A stretch of 64,000 nucleotides of DNA. Source: Dokdonella_A sp963775445. Its GTDB lineage: Bacteria; Pseudomonadota; Gammaproteobacteria; Xanthomonadales; Rhodanobacteraceae. Positions 34,936 through 44,322 of the stretch are shown here, in pieces; position 1 is the stretch's first letter, and each line of letters begins with the position of its first letter. The position numbers and the translations under genes were made by a program. The stretch is from positions 1,240,001 through 1,304,000 of the forward strand of contig CAVZIT010000004.1 of assembly GCA_963775445.1 (NCBI GenBank). Direction: 5' to 3'. The notes under the pieces were generated by a model. That model was not told where the DNA came from. It searched no databases and saw only the letters and a program-made list of their open reading frames with translations.

Positions 34936-35703
34936 ATGCCTCCCACCATCAAGACTCCTGAAGAAATCGCGAAGATGCGCATCGCGGGCCGGCTGGCGGC
35001 GGAAGTGCTGGAACTGATCGTGCCGCACATGCGGCCCGGTGTGAGCACCGAGGAGATCGATCGACTCTGCCACGATCACATCGTCAACGTACAAAAGGCC
35101 ATACCCGCGAATGTCGGCTACAAGGGATTTCCGAAAACGGTCTGCACATCGGTCAACCATGTGATCTGCCACGGAATCCCGAGTCCCGGCAAGATTCTCA
35201 AGGACGGCGATATCGTCAATGTCGACGTCACGGTGATCAAGGATGGCTGGCATGGCGACACCAGTCGCATGTATTTCATCGGCGAGCCATCGGTGCTGGC
35301 ACGACGCCTGGTCGATACCACGTTCGAGGCCATGATGCGTGGAATCGCGCAGGTACGACCGGGCGCCACGCTGGGCGACATCGGGCAGGCGATTCAGCAG
35401 TACGCCGAAAGTCAGGGCTATTCTGTCGTGCGCGAATATTGCGGCCACGGCATTGGCCGGATTTACCACGAAGATCCGCAGGTTCTGCACTATGGTCAGG
35501 CCGGGACGGGCCTGAAGCTGCAGAAAGGCATGACTTTCACCATCGAACCGATGGTCAATGCAGGCAAACCCCAGACCCGGCTGCTACCGGACGGCTGGAC
35601 CGTGGTTACCCGGGATCATTCACTCTCCGCGCAGTGGGAGCACACCATGGCCGTCACCGATGATGGTGTTGAAATACTGACCCCATGGCCGATTGCTGCG
35701 TGA
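34936..35703 (+). CDS. map: Type I methionine aminopeptidase
   Basis: Map removes the initiator Met from nascent proteins. The 255-residue product begins MPPTIKTPEEIAKMRIAG and has the five metal-ligand positions in DIVNVDVTVIKDGWHGDTSR (two Asp), YCGHGIGRIYHEDPQVLHYG (His), FTIEPMV (Glu) and QWEHTMAV (Glu). The start at 34936 follows the family; a longer frame upstream is promoter sequence. It is divergent from rpsB, the standard arrangement in gammaproteobacteria. A TATCAT at 34884-34889 may be its -10. Confidence 0.97.
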   Translation: MPPTIKTPEEIAKMRIAGRLAAEVLELIVPHMRPGVSTEEIDRLCHDHIVNVQKAIPANVGYKGFPKTVCTSVNHVICHGIPSPGKILKDGDIVNVDVTVIKDGWHGDTSRMYFIGEPSVLARRLVDTTFEAMMRGIAQVRPGATLGDIGQAIQQYAESQGYSVVREYCGHGIGRIYHEDPQVLHYGQAGTGLKLQKGMTFTIEPMVNAGKPQTRLLPDGWTVVTRDHSLSAQWEHTMAVTDDGVEILTPWPIAA

Positions 35704-35768
35704 CGCGTTGATCTTGTGCGTCCTGCACGCTTTGCCCGAATACTGAGCGTTCGGCGCGTGATTGCGCG

Positions 35769-36575
35769 CTATCCGCCGTGCTGGAAACCCGGGTAGAGCA
35801 ACATGCCGCCATCGACCGCAAGCGTCGCACCGACCACGTAGTCCGATTCGTCCGAGGCGAGCCACACGACTGCCTTTGCAATGTCCTCGACAGCGCCCAC
35901 GCGACCGTAGGGAATCAATTTCAGCAAGCTGTTCCTGGCAGCCGGAGTGTCCCATGCAGGGCGATTGATGTCGGTCGCGATTGCGCCGGGCGCAACCGAA
36001 TTGACGCGGATGCGATGCGGCGCAAGCTCCTGCGCGATGCTGGCCATGAACATGTGCACGCCGCCCTTCGCCGCGGCGTAGTCTGAGTGTCCTGCCCAAG
36101 GTATGCGCTCGTGTACGGAGCTGATGAAAATGATCTTGCCTGCCGCGCGAGAAATCTCCGGGACAACGCCGCGCGCCATGAATGCGCGTGCGGCGGCGCG
36201 CGCGCAAAGGAAACCGCCGGTCAGATCCACGCCGATGGCCTTTTGCCATTGCGCCAGGGTCATGTCGACCAGAGCCGCATCCGCCTGCACGCCGGCGTTG
36301 TTGACCAGGATATCGATCGTGCCGAAGCGCTGCTTGATCGCGGCGAACAACTTTGCAACCTGCGCCTCGCTGGACACGTCGCCTTCGATGGCGAATGCGC
36401 TGCCGCCGTCGGACTCGATCGCGGCGACAAGCGCGCCGGCTTCGTCGGCGTCTCCGTAATAATCGATTGCGACATCGGCACCCGCCGCCGAGAGCGCTCT
36501 TGCGATCGCTGCGCCGATGCCGCGACCGGCGCCGGTGACGAGCGCCTTCTGGCCTGCCAGCAATGGCTTGGTCAT
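35769..36575 (-). CDS. SDR-family oxidoreductase, glucose 1-dehydrogenase-like
   Basis: The 268-residue protein is a classical short-chain dehydrogenase: NAD(P) motif TGAGRGIG, DVSS at the adenine-ring strand, ILVNNAG, then the catalytic Ser in IIFISSVHERIPWAG and Tyr-x-x-x-Lys in DYAAAKGG. RVNSVAPGAIATDIN follows, and the C-terminus is VVGATLAVDGGM. The pattern matches glucose 1-dehydrogenase-type SDRs, but substrate cannot be read from sequence. It is divergent from the TPP-enzyme cluster at 36805, so both may answer the same signal. Confidence 0.85.
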   Translation of the reverse strand: MTKPLLAGQKALVTGAGRGIGAAIARALSAAGADVAIDYYGDADEAGALVAAIESDGGSAFAIEGDVSSEAQVAKLFAAIKQRFGTIDILVNNAGVQADAALVDMTLAQWQKAIGVDLTGGFLCARAAARAFMARGVVPEISRAAGKIIFISSVHERIPWAGHSDYAAAKGGVHMFMASIAQELAPHRIRVNSVAPGAIATDINRPAWDTPAARNSLLKLIPYGRVGAVEDIAKAVVWLASDESDYVVGATLAVDGGMLLYPGFQHGG

Positions 36576-36804
36576 GGTGCATGTGCTCCGAAAACCCGGG
36601 ATGGCGCCATCGTACGTTCACCGTGAGCTAATGAAGCAGCGAGCACGATGACGACTCGTCGTCTATCACCGACTCGCAACGATACGCGAAAGTTCGACAC
36701 ACCTTTGGTGGCACTGCAGCGCATACCGATAACTGATCGGGCCTATGGTGGTGACGTGGGACAGCCTCGATGGCCGTCATGGACTTCCACGGAGATTGAA
36801 CACG

Positions 36805-38604
36805 ATGAGCGAAACCGTCAGCGATTTCTTGCTGCAGCGACTTGACCAATGGGGAATTCGCCGTATTTACGGCTATCCCGGCGACGGCATCAACGGCTTG
36901 ATGGGTGCGCTGGATCGCGCTGGCGACAAGTTCGAACTGGTGCGCGCGCGGCACGAGGAAATGTGCGCGTTCATGGCCTGCGCACACGCCAAATTCACTG
37001 GCCAGGTCGGCGTTTGCATGGCTACCTCCGGCCCTGGCGCGATCCATCTTCTGAACGGCTTGTATGACGCCAAGCTCGACCACCAGCCAGTGGTCGCGAT
37101 CGTCGGCCAGCAGGCCCGCGCAGCGCTGGGCGGCCAATACCAGCAGGAAGTCGATCTGGTTTCGCTGTTCAAGGACGTTGCTGGCGCCTACGTGCAGATG
37201 ATCACCGTGCCGGCACAAGTCCGGCACGTGGTGGATCGCGCCTTGCGCATCGCGATCGCCGAGCGCACCGTTACCTGCATCATCGTGCCGAATGATTTGC
37301 AGGAACTTCCGGCAATCGAGAAGCCGCCACGTGCGCACGGCACCGTCCACTCCGGGCTGGGTTACCGTGCGCCCTTGGTGGTACCGAAGCCCGAGGATTT
37401 GCGCCACGCAGCCGACTTGCTCAACGCCGGGGAAAGAGTTGCCATCCTGGTCGGAGCCGGCGCGCTGGCGGCGACCGACGAAGTGATCGAGGTCGCCGAG
37501 CTGCTGGGTGCGGGCGTTGCCAAGGCGCTGCTTGGCAAGGCCGCGCTGCCGGATGATCTGCCTTTCGTCACTGGCTCGATCGGCCTGCTCGGCACCAAGC
37601 CGAGTTGGGACATGATGACCGGCTGTGACACGTTGCTGATGATCGGTTCGCGCTTTCCGTACTCGGAATTCCTGCCGAAGGAAGGTCAGGCACGCGGCGT
37701 TCAGATCGACATCGATCCCGCAATGCTATCGATCCGCTATCCAATGGAAATCAATCTGGTGGGCGATTCGGCCGCGACGCTGCGCGAATTGATTCCGTTG
37801 CTGCAGCGAAAAGAGGATCGCGGCTGGCGCGAGAGTATCGAAAAAAATGTCACCGAGTGGTGGCAGGTGCTTGAAGCCCGAGCGATGCACCCGGCGGACC
37901 CGATCAATCCCGAACGCGTTTTCTGGGAAGCATCCTCGAGATTGCCGGATAACTGCATCCTCGCGTCCGATTCGGGTTCTTCCGCGAATTGGTATGCGCG
38001 CGATATCAAGATACGCCGCGGCATGATGGCCTCGTTGTCGGGTTGTCTGGCCACCATGGGCCCCGGAGTGCCCTACGTGATCGCCGCGAAATTCGCGTTT
38101 CCGGATCGCGTGCCGATCGCGCTGGTCGGCGACGGCGCGATGCAGATGAACGGCAACGCCGAGTTGATCACGATCGGCGATTACTGGAAGGAATGGTCGG
38201 ACCCGCGCCTGGTCATCATGGTGCTGAACAATCGCGATTTGAACCAGGTGACCTGGGAAGAACGTGTCATGTCCGGCGATCCGAGGTTCGACGCTGCGCA
38301 GCACGTGCCCGATTTCCCGTACGCGCGTTACGCCGAACTGGTCGGCTTGAAAGGCATCATGGTCAACAATCCCGACGAGCTGGGCGCGGCTTGGGACGCG
38401 GCGTTTGCCGCCGATCGCCCGTGCATCATCGAGGCGATCACGGATCCGGACGTGCCGCCGCTGCCGCCGCACATCACTTTCAAACAGGCGGTCGCGTTTT
38501 CCGAATCAATGTTGAAAGGCGACAGCGGTACGCCCGACATGATCAAGGAATCCGCGCGCGAAATGCTGGCCACGTTCTTCCCGGGCGGCAAGAACAAGGG
38601 CTGA
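36805..38604 (+). CDS. Thiamine-diphosphate-dependent enzyme, pyruvate oxidase/acetolactate synthase family
   Basis: The 599-residue protein starts after GGAG with SETVSDFLLQRLDQWGIRR. The N-terminal Pyr domain has YGYPGDGINGLMGALD and the catalytic Glu in VRARHEEMCAFMAC. A central FAD/Rossmann-like domain (PEDLRHAADLL, ILVGAGA) follows. The C-terminal PP domain has the ThDP/Mg motif GDGAMQMNGNAELITIGDYW ending at an NN pair (VLNNRDLNQVTWE). It resembles the YdaP-type 'thiamine pyrophosphate-requiring' proteins; true substrate is unknown. It is first of a six-gene run on the plus strand, with the next gene starting directly after its stop. Confidence 0.85.
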   Translation: MSETVSDFLLQRLDQWGIRRIYGYPGDGINGLMGALDRAGDKFELVRARHEEMCAFMACAHAKFTGQVGVCMATSGPGAIHLLNGLYDAKLDHQPVVAIVGQQARAALGGQYQQEVDLVSLFKDVAGAYVQMITVPAQVRHVVDRALRIAIAERTVTCIIVPNDLQELPAIEKPPRAHGTVHSGLGYRAPLVVPKPEDLRHAADLLNAGERVAILVGAGALAATDEVIEVAELLGAGVAKALLGKAALPDDLPFVTGSIGLLGTKPSWDMMTGCDTLLMIGSRFPYSEFLPKEGQARGVQIDIDPAMLSIRYPMEINLVGDSAATLRELIPLLQRKEDRGWRESIEKNVTEWWQVLEARAMHPADPINPERVFWEASSRLPDNCILASDSGSSANWYARDIKIRRGMMASLSGCLATMGPGVPYVIAAKFAFPDRVPIALVGDGAMQMNGNAELITIGDYWKEWSDPRLVIMVLNNRDLNQVTWEERVMSGDPRFDAAQHVPDFPYARYAELVGLKGIMVNNPDELGAAWDAAFAADRPCIIEAITDPDVPPLPPHITFKQAVAFSESMLKGDSGTPDMIKESAREMLATFFPGGKNKG

Positions 38605-39708
38605 ATGGTCATGGAGGCGGTCAAGCTCGGCCCACCCCGCGTGTCTGTCTATGCGGTACCGACCGACGCGCCAGAGTCCGACGGCACGCTCGAGTGGGAC
38701 AGCACCACGCTGGTGCTGGTGCGCATCGACGCCGGAGACCGACACGGCATCGGCTATACCTATGCCGACAGCGCAACCGCGATATTGATCCGCGACAAAC
38801 TCGCCGACATCGTGGAAGGGCGCAATGCGCTGGATATCCCCGGCGCCTGGTCGGCGATGGTGCACGCGATCCGCAATCTCGGCCGGCCCGGCATCGCTTC
38901 GATGGCAATCAGCGCGGTCGACAGTGCGCTGTGGGACCTGAAGGCGAAGCTGCTCGATCTCCCCCTGTGCAAACTGCTCGGGTTGGTGCGCGATGCGGCG
39001 CCCGTGTACGGCAGCGGTGGTTTCACTTCGTATACCGAGCAGCAACTGCGCGATCAACTCGGCGGTTGGATGCGCGATGGCATCCGCATGGTAAAGATGA
39101 AAGTCGGTCGCGAACCGCAGCGCGATCCGCAGCGCGTCGAGGTTGCACGCGATGCCATTGGCGACGAGGTGCAATTGTTCGTCGATGCCAATGGCGCTTA
39201 TTCGTGCAAGCAGGGACTGAAACTCGCCGGGAAATTTGCCGCGATGGGGGTGAGCTGGTTCGAGGAACCGCGCCCCTCCGAAGACCTCGATGGCTTGCGA
39301 CTGATGCGCGATCGTGCGCCTGCGGCAATGGATATCGCGGCCGGTGAATACGGTTATGACGCCACATATTTCCGCAGCATGCTGGAAGCAGGTGCAGTGG
39401 ACGTGTTGCAGGCGGATGCAACACGCTGCGCGGGCATCACCGGTTTCATGCAGACGAGCGCATTGTGCGAGGCCTTCATGTTGCCGCTTTCGGCGCATTG
39501 CGCGCCGTCGGTCCACGTGCACCCGGCATGCGCTGCGCGGCCGCTGCGGCATATCGAATATTTCCACGATCACGTGCGCATCGAGCACATGCTGTTCGAT
39601 GGCGCGCTCGCGCCAGTCGATGGCGCGTTGCATCCGGATCTGTCGCGACCGGGGTTGGGATTGGAGTTCAAACAGCAGGACGCGGAGCGGTATCGAACAT
39701 CGTCGTAG
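38605..39708 (+). CDS. Enolase-superfamily enzyme (mandelate racemase/muconate lactonizing type)
   Basis: The 367-residue protein has the superfamily layout: an N-terminal capping domain, then a barrel with the Lys-x-Lys motif (MVKMKVGREP), metal ligands Asp in LFVDANGAYS, Glu in WFEEPRPSEDL and Glu in DIAAGEYGYD, and a His-containing end strand LPLSAHCAPSVHVHP. This makes proton abstraction next to a carboxylate likely, for example a sugar-acid dehydratase or racemase. Substrate cannot be assigned. ATG 38605 directly follows the previous stop; another ATG lies at 38611. Confidence 0.85.
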   Translation: MVMEAVKLGPPRVSVYAVPTDAPESDGTLEWDSTTLVLVRIDAGDRHGIGYTYADSATAILIRDKLADIVEGRNALDIPGAWSAMVHAIRNLGRPGIASMAISAVDSALWDLKAKLLDLPLCKLLGLVRDAAPVYGSGGFTSYTEQQLRDQLGGWMRDGIRMVKMKVGREPQRDPQRVEVARDAIGDEVQLFVDANGAYSCKQGLKLAGKFAAMGVSWFEEPRPSEDLDGLRLMRDRAPAAMDIAAGEYGYDATYFRSMLEAGAVDVLQADATRCAGITGFMQTSALCEAFMLPLSAHCAPSVHVHPACAARPLRHIEYFHDHVRIEHMLFDGALAPVDGALHPDLSRPGLGLEFKQQDAERYRTSS

Positions 39709-39797
39709 GGCGGGTTCTGTCGCGAGCAGCTGACCGCCCTGCATCACCAGCGAGATCACCATGCAAATCGATCATCCAAAGGGCAGGTGTCAACACA

Positions 39798-40919
39798 ATG
39801 GCTGCGGCTGCGTTGTCGAAGCCGATCAGCAGTATTGCGGCGAGTATTGCCGCCAGACCGCGGCAATCGCCGACGTGGATGAGCTTGAAGTCCATGGCGG
39901 CAATTGCGGCTGCGAACATCCCGCGTGCATCGGGAAATGAACGTTTTCGGTTGCATGTAATGCGCGCTCGAGAGGAACTGGGTGTGGCTGCGCTCGGCGC
40001 TTTGGCGGTGGGGACCGTCGCGTCGGTGCTGCTCCGAAAATCCGCAGCCCGCGGGCGGGTGTGGAAACTTCCTGATGCGCAAGGACATCCGAAACAACCT
40101 ACCGTGCAGGCTGCGCGACGGCTGAATCGCGCTGCCGGCCTTATCGCGACCTCAACGTTGCTCGACAGCGGCATCGAACACTACCGCGGTTCGTTCGAGA
40201 ACAAGGCGATGTTCACGCCGATCGTCGCGTCGGCGTTGAATCTCGCGGTGAGCGCGCACGGCAGCGGCGATACCGGCGCGCGCGCACACAAGGTACGCGA
40301 TCCGGTTTACCTTGCCGCAGCCATCACCGGGCTGATCGGCACCGGCTTTCATCTCTACAACGTCAACAAGCGGCCGGGTGGATTTTCCTGGCAGAACCTT
40401 TTCTTCGGCGCGCCGCTGGGGGCGCCAGCCGCCGTCGCGCTCTCGGGTTTGCTCGGCTACTACTCGGAGCGATTGCGCGACAGCGATGCCAGCCGGGGCA
40501 GACCTCGCGTGTTCGGCGTGGCGGCCGGCCGCGCGCTGGCGAGTCTGACCGCCGTCGGTTTGCTGGCCACGTCGGCCGAAGCCGGATTGCTGCATTTTCG
40601 CGGTGCCTACCATGATCCGTTCATGTATCTGCCGGTCACAGTCCCGCCGGTCGCGGCAGCGTTGCTTGCGGAAACCGCGACAGCACGCGGGCGCAAGCCG
40701 AGGAAGCTGGCGCGCTGGTGGTTGCGACTGACGGCGTTCATGGGACTGATCGGGTCCGCCTTTCACATCTTTGGCGTGCACCGGAACATGGGCGGCTGGA
40801 AGGACTGGCGGCAGAACGTGTTGAACGGGCCGCCGATCCCTGCGCCGCCGAGCTTTACCGGGCTTGCGCTTGCCGGCCTCGCAGCGCTCGAGCTGATCGA
40901 GGAACACCCCGATGCCTGA
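39798..40919 (+). CDS. Polytopic membrane protein with internal duplication, GMC-dehydrogenase partner
   Basis: The open frame ends at 40919. The start is uncertain: ATGs at 39798, 39879, 39894 and 39960 are possible, and 39798 gives 373 residues. About six hydrophobic segments are seen. Two halves repeat each other: SGIEHYRGSFENKAMFTP and AGLLHFRGAYHDPFMYLP; then GLIGTGFHLYNVNKRPGGF and GLIGSAFHIFGVHRNMGGW. The paired His residues (EHY/LHF, FHL/FHI) in or near membrane helices could bind haem or quinone. It overlaps the next gene by 8 bases, so it probably works with the dehydrogenase that follows. I do not recognise a named family. Confidence 0.65.
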   Translation: MAAAALSKPISSIAASIAARPRQSPTWMSLKSMAAIAAANIPRASGNERFRLHVMRAREELGVAALGALAVGTVASVLLRKSAARGRVWKLPDAQGHPKQPTVQAARRLNRAAGLIATSTLLDSGIEHYRGSFENKAMFTPIVASALNLAVSAHGSGDTGARAHKVRDPVYLAAAITGLIGTGFHLYNVNKRPGGFSWQNLFFGAPLGAPAAVALSGLLGYYSERLRDSDASRGRPRVFGVAAGRALASLTAVGLLATSAEAGLLHFRGAYHDPFMYLPVTVPPVAAALLAETATARGRKPRKLARWWLRLTAFMGLIGSAFHIFGVHRNMGGWKDWRQNVLNGPPIPAPPSFTGLALAGLAALELIEEHPDA

Positions 40920-41553
40920 TCGCTACCCCGGGTACGACGTGCTAACCAAGCGCGACACGCATTCGTGGAACGATGCGAGTCGCAAGGTTGTCGACGAGCG
41001 TCTGGCAACATTGGACGTGCCTGTTTTTTTCAACGAGTCCGAATGGCAGACCTTGCACGCAATTTGCGATCGCATTGCGCCGCAGCCGCAACACAGGGGA
41101 GCAATACCGCTTGCTGGCATGGTCGATCGGAAGGTCGCGAGCGATCGTCGCGACGGTTATCGCCACGCCGGTCTGCCACCGTTGCGCGAGGCGTGGCAAC
41201 GCGGCCTTGCGGCGCTCGACGTGGAAGCGACCGCGCTTCATGGCGCACGTTTCCATGTGTTGCCGGCAAGCGTCCGTGATGAACTTCTGACCGCGATGCA
41301 GCGCGGTGATTTGAAGGATTCGGCGTGGGGTGGCATGCCTTGCGACTTGTTCTTCAAGAGCCGCGTCGCGCACGATATTTTCGCAGCGTATTACTCGCAT
41401 CCAGCTGCGTGGAACGAAATCGGATTCGGCGGCCCGGCTGCTCCGCGCGGATATGTGCGGATGTATTTCAATCGACGCGATCCGTGGGAAGCGGCCGAAG
41501 CAAAACCGGGCGAAGAAGAGAAAGCACGCAAGGCGAACGAACGTGTTGGATGA
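40912..41553 (+). CDS. Gluconate 2-dehydrogenase subunit 3-like protein
   Basis: The 213-residue product carries the subunit-3 pattern: FFNESEWQTLHAICDRIAPQ near the N-terminus, then ALHGARFHVLPASVRDELL, and a C-terminal FFKSRVAHDIFAAYYSHPAA plus WNEIGFGGPAAPRGY. This small subunit is needed for maturation or stability of membrane GMC dehydrogenases. No clear Tat or Sec signal is visible at its start (MPDRYPGYDVLTKRD). The ATG overlaps the membrane-protein stop, and the next gene begins inside its own end, so all three are coupled. Confidence 0.85.
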   Translation: MPDRYPGYDVLTKRDTHSWNDASRKVVDERLATLDVPVFFNESEWQTLHAICDRIAPQPQHRGAIPLAGMVDRKVASDRRDGYRHAGLPPLREAWQRGLAALDVEATALHGARFHVLPASVRDELLTAMQRGDLKDSAWGGMPCDLFFKSRVAHDIFAAYYSHPAAWNEIGFGGPAAPRGYVRMYFNRRDPWEAAEAKPGEEEKARKANERVG

Positions 41554-43192
41554 CGCGCTACACGTGCCGCGCGGAAAGCATGGCCGCGCACCCGATCCGC
41601 TGCGTGTCGGCGGTTGGATCCCGATGCGCGAGTACCCTCAGGACGAAGCGGTGGATTTCCTGATCGTCGGCACCGGCGCGGGCGGCGGCACGCTCGCATG
41701 CCGATTGGCGGAAGCTGGTTTTTCAGTCATCGGCATGGATGCCGGCGCGTGGTGGCGACCGCTGGAGGAATTCGCATCCGACGAAGCGCATCAGGAAAAA
41801 CTGTTCTGGACCGACGAGCGCGTTTGCGACGGCGACAATCCGCTGGTTCTAGGCAACAACAACAGCGGCAAAGCCGTCGGCGGTTCGACCGTGCATTTCG
41901 CGATGGTGTCGCTGCGCTTCCGCCCGGAATGGTTCAAGGCGCGCAGCACGCTCGGCTATGGCGCAGACTGGCCGCTCGACTGGCGCGAGATGTGGCGTTA
42001 CTACGCCGAAGTCGAGCAGGCACTCAAGATTTCCGGCCCGGTGACGTATCCGTGGGGGCCCGAACGGCCGCGCTACCCCTATCGCGCACACGAAATCAAC
42101 GCGGCTGGCTGGGTCTTGGCGAAGGGCTGCGAAGCGCTCGGCGTGCCATGGACGGAGACCCCGCTCGCCACCATTTCCGCACCGCGCGGACGCGCCCATC
42201 CATGCGTGTATCGTGGTTTCTGCGTAGCTGGTTGCGCCACCAACGCCAAACAAAGTGCACTGGTGACCTGGATCCCGCGCGCGGTCAGAGCCGGCGCCGA
42301 GATCCGCGACCTGGCGATGGTCGGGCGCATCGAAACCGATGCGTCGTCCGATCTGGTCACCGGTGTGCACTATCACCGTGAAGGCGCTTGGCATTTCCAG
42401 CGTGCGCGCAACGTGGTGGTCGCGGGTTACGCGATCGAAACGCCGCGGCTGCTGTTGAACTCGGCCAACGCGCGATTTCCGGAAGGGCTCGCCAACCGTT
42501 CCGGATTGGTCGGAAAGAATCTGATGGTGCAGACCAATCAAGGCGTTTACGGCCTGATGGACGACGAGATTCGCTGGTACAAGGGTCCGCCGTCGCTGAC
42601 CATCACCGAACATTGGAATTACACCGATATCGGCAAGGATTTTTTTGGCGGGTACGCCTACATGGCGCAAGGTCCGCTGCCACAGGCGTGGGCGTCCACG
42701 CAGGCCGGCAACCGCGGCCTGTGGGGCGAAGCGCTGCTGCGCGAAATGGAGAAGTACAACCACCAGGCCGGTTTGAAGATCTGCGGCGAGGTGCTGCCGC
42801 AGGAACGCAACCGCGTCACGCTGGCGGAAGAGCTTGATCAATACGGGCTGCCGGTCGCTCGCGTGACGTTTTCGCTGTGCGACAACGACAAGGCGTTGGT
42901 CAGGCATTCGATTGCATTCATGAAGCAGGCGATGGATGCGGCCCACGCCCGCGAAATCTGGGCCGAGGATGACGATACCTGTCATCTCAACGGCACCGCA
43001 CGCATGGGCGATGGTCCTTCCACCAGCGTGGTCAATGCGGATTGCCGAAGCTGGGACATTCCGAATCTGTGGGTTTGCGACGGCTCGGTATTTCCCACCG
43101 TCGGCGGCGTCAATCCGTCGCTGACTATTCAGGCGATCGCGTGCCGAACCGGCGATCGCATCAAGCAGATGGCCATGCGCGGCGAACTCTGA
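41543..43192 (+). CDS. GMC-family FAD-dependent dehydrogenase
   Basis: A glucose-methanol-choline family flavoenzyme, probably the large subunit of a membrane-bound sugar or polyol dehydrogenase. FAD binds at FLIVGTGAGGGTLACRL; the substrate end has HLNGTARMGDGPSTSV with the catalytic His, and the C-terminus has PNLWVCDGSVFPTVGGVNPS. I place the start at GTG 41543, overlapping the previous stop, giving 549 residues; ATG 41624 is an alternative. Electrons could pass to the duplicated membrane protein two genes upstream, as no cytochrome c gene is nearby. Confidence 0.85.
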   Translation: MLDDALHVPRGKHGRAPDPLRVGGWIPMREYPQDEAVDFLIVGTGAGGGTLACRLAEAGFSVIGMDAGAWWRPLEEFASDEAHQEKLFWTDERVCDGDNPLVLGNNNSGKAVGGSTVHFAMVSLRFRPEWFKARSTLGYGADWPLDWREMWRYYAEVEQALKISGPVTYPWGPERPRYPYRAHEINAAGWVLAKGCEALGVPWTETPLATISAPRGRAHPCVYRGFCVAGCATNAKQSALVTWIPRAVRAGAEIRDLAMVGRIETDASSDLVTGVHYHREGAWHFQRARNVVVAGYAIETPRLLLNSANARFPEGLANRSGLVGKNLMVQTNQGVYGLMDDEIRWYKGPPSLTITEHWNYTDIGKDFFGGYAYMAQGPLPQAWASTQAGNRGLWGEALLREMEKYNHQAGLKICGEVLPQERNRVTLAEELDQYGLPVARVTFSLCDNDKALVRHSIAFMKQAMDAAHAREIWAEDDDTCHLNGTARMGDGPSTSVVNADCRSWDIPNLWVCDGSVFPTVGGVNPSLTIQAIACRTGDRIKQMAMRGEL

Positions 43193-43229
43193 TTCGCATG
43201 CGACCGAAATTCACAAGGGAGTGACACTC

Positions 43230-44240
43230 ATGAAAAGACAATTCAAGGACAAGGTCGTTGTGATCACCGGCGCATCTGCTGGTGTGGGCCGCGCCACCGC
43301 GATCGCATTTGCCCGGGCCGGCGCGAATGTCGCGTTGCTCGCGCGGGGTGAGGAAGGCTTGCAATCCGCGCAGCGCGAGATCGCGTTGAACGGCGGCGGC
43401 ACGGTGTTGACGATCGCGCTCGATGTTGCCGATGCGCAAGCCGTGGACGAAGCCGCGGAGCGCGTCGAGCGCGAACTCGGACCGATCGACATCTGGGTCA
43501 ACAACGCGATGGTGACGATCTTCGCGCCGGTCAGTTCGATCGAGCCGGACGAGTTCAAGCGCGTCACCGAAGTGACCTATCTCGGCGGAGTGTACGGAAC
43601 GATGGCCGCATTGAAACGGATGCGCGCTCGCAATCATGGCACGATTGTGCAGGTCAGTTCCGCGCTCGCGCATCGCAGCATACCCCTGCAATCGGCCTAT
43701 TGTGGCGCCAAGCACGCGCTGACCGGATTCATCGATTCGTTGCGCAGCGAGTTGATTCACGAGCACAGCCGCGTGCATATCACTTCGGTGCAGATGCCGG
43801 CACTGAATACGCCGCAGTTTTCCTGGGCGCGTAATCGAATGCCGAACCGCCCGCAACCCGTTCCGCCGATATTCCAGCCGGAAGTCGCCGCCGAGGCGAT
43901 CCTGTGGGCCGCGCGCCACCGGCGGCGCACGGTGCCGGTGGGCGCACCGACGCTGCTCTCCAACTGGGGACAGAAATTCATTCCCGGGTTGCTTGATCGC
44001 TATCTCGCGCGTACAGCGTACAGCGGGCAACAGAGTGACGAGACGGATGATCCATCGCGCGCAGACAACCTTTTCGAGCCGGTCGCTGGCGACCCCGGAA
44101 CGCGGGGACGCTTTGGCAAACTGGCGCGATCCATGAGTCCGGCGCTATCGGCGGTAGAGAATCGGAATCCGTTGCTAGTCGCTGCAGTCGCGGTTGGCTG
44201 CGTAGCGGCGCTGTGGGCGGTGACTCGACGATCGCGATAA
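43230..44240 (+). CDS. SDR-family oxidoreductase with C-terminal membrane anchor
   Basis: The 336-residue protein starts after GGGAG. It has TGASAGVGRATA, NNA in WVNNAMVTIFAP, the catalytic Ser in VQVSSALAHRS, and Tyr/Lys in YCGAKHALTG. A tail of about 80 residues follows, ending in a hydrophobic helix (NPLLVAAVAVGCVAALWAV) and TRRSR, which would tether it to the membrane. It closes the cluster that contains the TPP, enolase-family and GMC enzymes and is followed by a strong terminator. Substrate unknown. Confidence 0.85.
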   Translation: MKRQFKDKVVVITGASAGVGRATAIAFARAGANVALLARGEEGLQSAQREIALNGGGTVLTIALDVADAQAVDEAAERVERELGPIDIWVNNAMVTIFAPVSSIEPDEFKRVTEVTYLGGVYGTMAALKRMRARNHGTIVQVSSALAHRSIPLQSAYCGAKHALTGFIDSLRSELIHEHSRVHITSVQMPALNTPQFSWARNRMPNRPQPVPPIFQPEVAAEAILWAARHRRRTVPVGAPTLLSNWGQKFIPGLLDRYLARTAYSGQQSDETDDPSRADNLFEPVAGDPGTRGRFGKLARSMSPALSAVENRNPLLVAAVAVGCVAALWAVTRRSR

Positions 44241-44259
44241 AATCGGTGCTCCAGCCAAG

Positions 44260-44284
44260 GGCCGGGTCACCCCGGCCTTTTTTT
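44260..44284 (+). terminator. Intrinsic terminator after the SDR gene
   Basis: GGCCGGG (44260-44266) and CCCGGCC (44271-44277) flank TCAC and are followed by seven T residues. It ends the 36805-44240 transcript. Confidence 0.92.
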
Positions 44285-44322
44285 CGGCCGGATTGCATGA
44301 ATCGATTTCGCGACGAGCAGGT

